Shown: positions 4,208-5,262 of the stretch, piece by piece | How the letters are laid out: every line of letters starts with the position of its first letter | How positions within the stretch are numbered: position 1 is the stretch's first letter | Assembly: GCA_045653425.1 (NCBI GenBank) | Contig: JAZOLU010000050.1 | Coordinates: 1-5,262 of the forward strand | Direction: 5' to 3' | DNA: 5,262 bases | Origin: RGIG3009 sp045653425 | GTDB taxonomy: Bacteria; Bacillota; Clostridia; Oscillospirales; Acutalibacteraceae | Made by a program: the position numbers and the translations under genes | Notes under the pieces: model-generated | Seen by the model: only the letters and a program-made list of their open reading frames with translations | Told to the model about the DNA's origin: nothing | The model's database searches: none

Positions 4208-5262
4208 ACTTGGCTTTTTCGGAACTGTTAAAGGTTAAATCAATTATGCTGGCGGCTTGCCTGGCGTCTTCGTTCAAAATATGCCCGTATGTTCCAAACG
4301 TGTCCATATTGACCGAATGCCCAACAATGTCCTTAATCATTGCTTCCGGCATAACGTTTTTCATTAGTGTTATAAATGTATGCCGCAAAGAATAAACAGT
4401 TCCAGGAAGTCCGCGTTCTTCCTTAAGTTTTGCCCAATGTTTCCGCATTCCGCTTTGTTTGCCTTGCGATCCGTCGGGCGAACAAAAGACCCAAGGCGTT
4501 CGAAGGTTCGCCGCTTCGTTCCTTTTAATCGTTTGGCGCAGTATTTCGCCCGCAAGTCTTCCGATCGGAACCATTCGGCGGGCGTTTTCGTTCTTGCCTT
4601 CCGTAATATGTCCCCGTGCGTTTACTGCGCGGCGAATATAAATGCGACCTTCTTGGACGTCTTCCGTTTGAATGCCCAATATTTCGCCGGGGCGAAGACC
4701 CGTCAAGACGCCAAGACAAAAAGCGGGGTGATACCACAAACGCGAAGGTTCCAAAAGCCGCCTAATGTCTTCTTTGTCCAAAACTTCCTTTTCGCCCCTG
4801 GCGTGGCCCTTGGGAATGTAAAGGGAACCGCGCAACGGTTCGCATTGGTAATCTTCGTATGCAAACTTAATTAAAGCGTTTATGATCCCGCGGAGGTTTT
4901 TTAATGTCTTTTCCGACAATGCCCTATTTCGCCCTTGGGCGCCGTTTATAACGCTTTGCCATTCCCTTAAGGTAATTTTGCAAATTTTCTTTTTGCCGAC
5001 CTTGGGGACGATATAAAGGCGGATATAGCATGCGCATTGGTCGTATGCCGCGCAGTTTTCGCCGCAACGCGAAATTAAGTCTTCCAAATATTCGTTTGCG
5101 ATCCGTTGAACGGTCTTTTCGCCGCTGGCGTCACCAAACTTCCACGCTTCGTATTTTTTTATACATTCACGGCGGCCCTTGGCACCGGGAATGGAAGACG
5201 AAAAAGAACGCCGCCCGGTTTCCGTGCGTTCTTGAATGCGCCAGCGTCTTCCGTCCCAACGC
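4206..5262 (-). CDS. int: Phage tyrosine recombinase / integrase (N-terminus outside window)
   Basis: The frame stays open from the right edge to TAA at 4206-4208, giving about 351 visible residues. The TTG at 5087 is internal, since strong integrase-like sequence continues upstream. The visible N-terminal part (RRWRIQERTETGRRSFSSS) resembles the beta-stranded arm-DNA-binding domain. It is followed by the SAM-like core-binding domain (from TVQRIANEYLEDL through IINALIKFAYED) and the catalytic domain. Catalytic positions: Arg in TGLRPGE (codon 4692-4694), Lys in EGKNENARR (4593-4595), box II YSLRH with Arg at 4383-4385, His of VGHS (4317-4319) and nucleophile Tyr of GTYGHI (4287-4289). The box II His is replaced by Tyr. 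A CX3CX5CXC cluster lies in the core-binding part. The enzyme recombines attP with a host tRNA site and, with an excisionase not seen here, reverses it. Its 3' end abuts the att region, as is usual. Confidence 0.92.
   Translation of the reverse strand, partial: RWDGRRWRIQERTETGRRSFSSSIPGAKGRRECIKKYEAWKFGDASGEKTVQRIANEYLEDLISRCGENCAAYDQCACYIRLYIVPKVGKKKICKITLREWQSVINGAQGRNRALSEKTLKNLRGIINALIKFAYEDYQCEPLRGSLYIPKGHARGEKEVLDKEDIRRLLEPSRLWYHPAFCLGVLTGLRPGEILGIQTEDVQEGRIYIRRAVNARGHITEGKNENARRMVPIGRLAGEILRQTIKRNEAANLRTPWVFCSPDGSQGKQSGMRKHWAKLKEERGLPGTVYSLRHTFITLMKNVMPEAMIKDIVGHSVNMDTFGTYGHILNEDARQAASIIDLTFNSSEKAK

Noticed and set aside
4380..4874. 164-codon + frame opposite the integrase, with other frames on both strands in the same stretch
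   Set aside because: It is antisense to a clearly recognisable integrase catalytic domain, and the predicted protein has no family character.
5085..5087. TTG as the integrase start
   Set aside because: The frame stays open to the window edge, with arm-binding-domain-like sequence upstream, so this TTG is an internal leucine.

Overview
The window is the late end of a temperate tailed phage, most likely a siphovirus of a low-to-mid GC Gram-positive host (Clostridia-like Firmicutes). The basis is family resemblance: a Firmicutes-type tail spike C-terminus, a DUF859-like tail protein, a three-helix holin, a single-domain CHAP endolysin without outer-membrane lysis genes, and a Firmicutes-type tyrosine integrase. 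All taxonomy here is inferred from protein character and GC content judged by eye.

Layout. Positions 1-3698 (+) form one tightly packed late operon. It holds the C-terminal part of a tail spike protein, a 573-aa tail/receptor-binding protein, a membrane-anchored coiled-coil protein, an unlisted 32-aa membrane microprotein, a holin and an endolysin. The last three genes are linked by two ATGA (4-nt) overlaps. Positions 3699-4205 carry no gene. This stretch holds two rho-independent terminators, another stem-loop, and an apparent attP: a tRNA 3'-end fragment at 3997-4020, flanked by tandem TGGCACCCAAAA-type repeats (candidate integrase arm sites), then twin CTACTTAAGTAG palindromes, and finally a terminator hairpin touching the integrase stop codon. 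Positions 4206-5262 (-) encode the integrase, which runs off the right edge.

Lysis genes and integrase face each other across an intact att region. This is the arrangement of a free or circular phage genome, or of a tandem prophage junction, not of a singly integrated prophage, where these genes would lie at opposite ends.

The most unusual signal is compositional. The trinucleotide GAG and its complement CTC are almost absent: I count 5 GAG and 4 CTC in 5,262 bases, where roughly 80 of each would be expected. The depletion holds in all codon phases and on both strands. About 70 glutamates are all encoded by GAA. The Shine-Dalgarno sites use GGGG runs where GGAGG would be usual. Two of the nine surviving sites lie in the tRNA-derived core, which must match the host. 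This looks like DNA-level avoidance of a 3-base motif.
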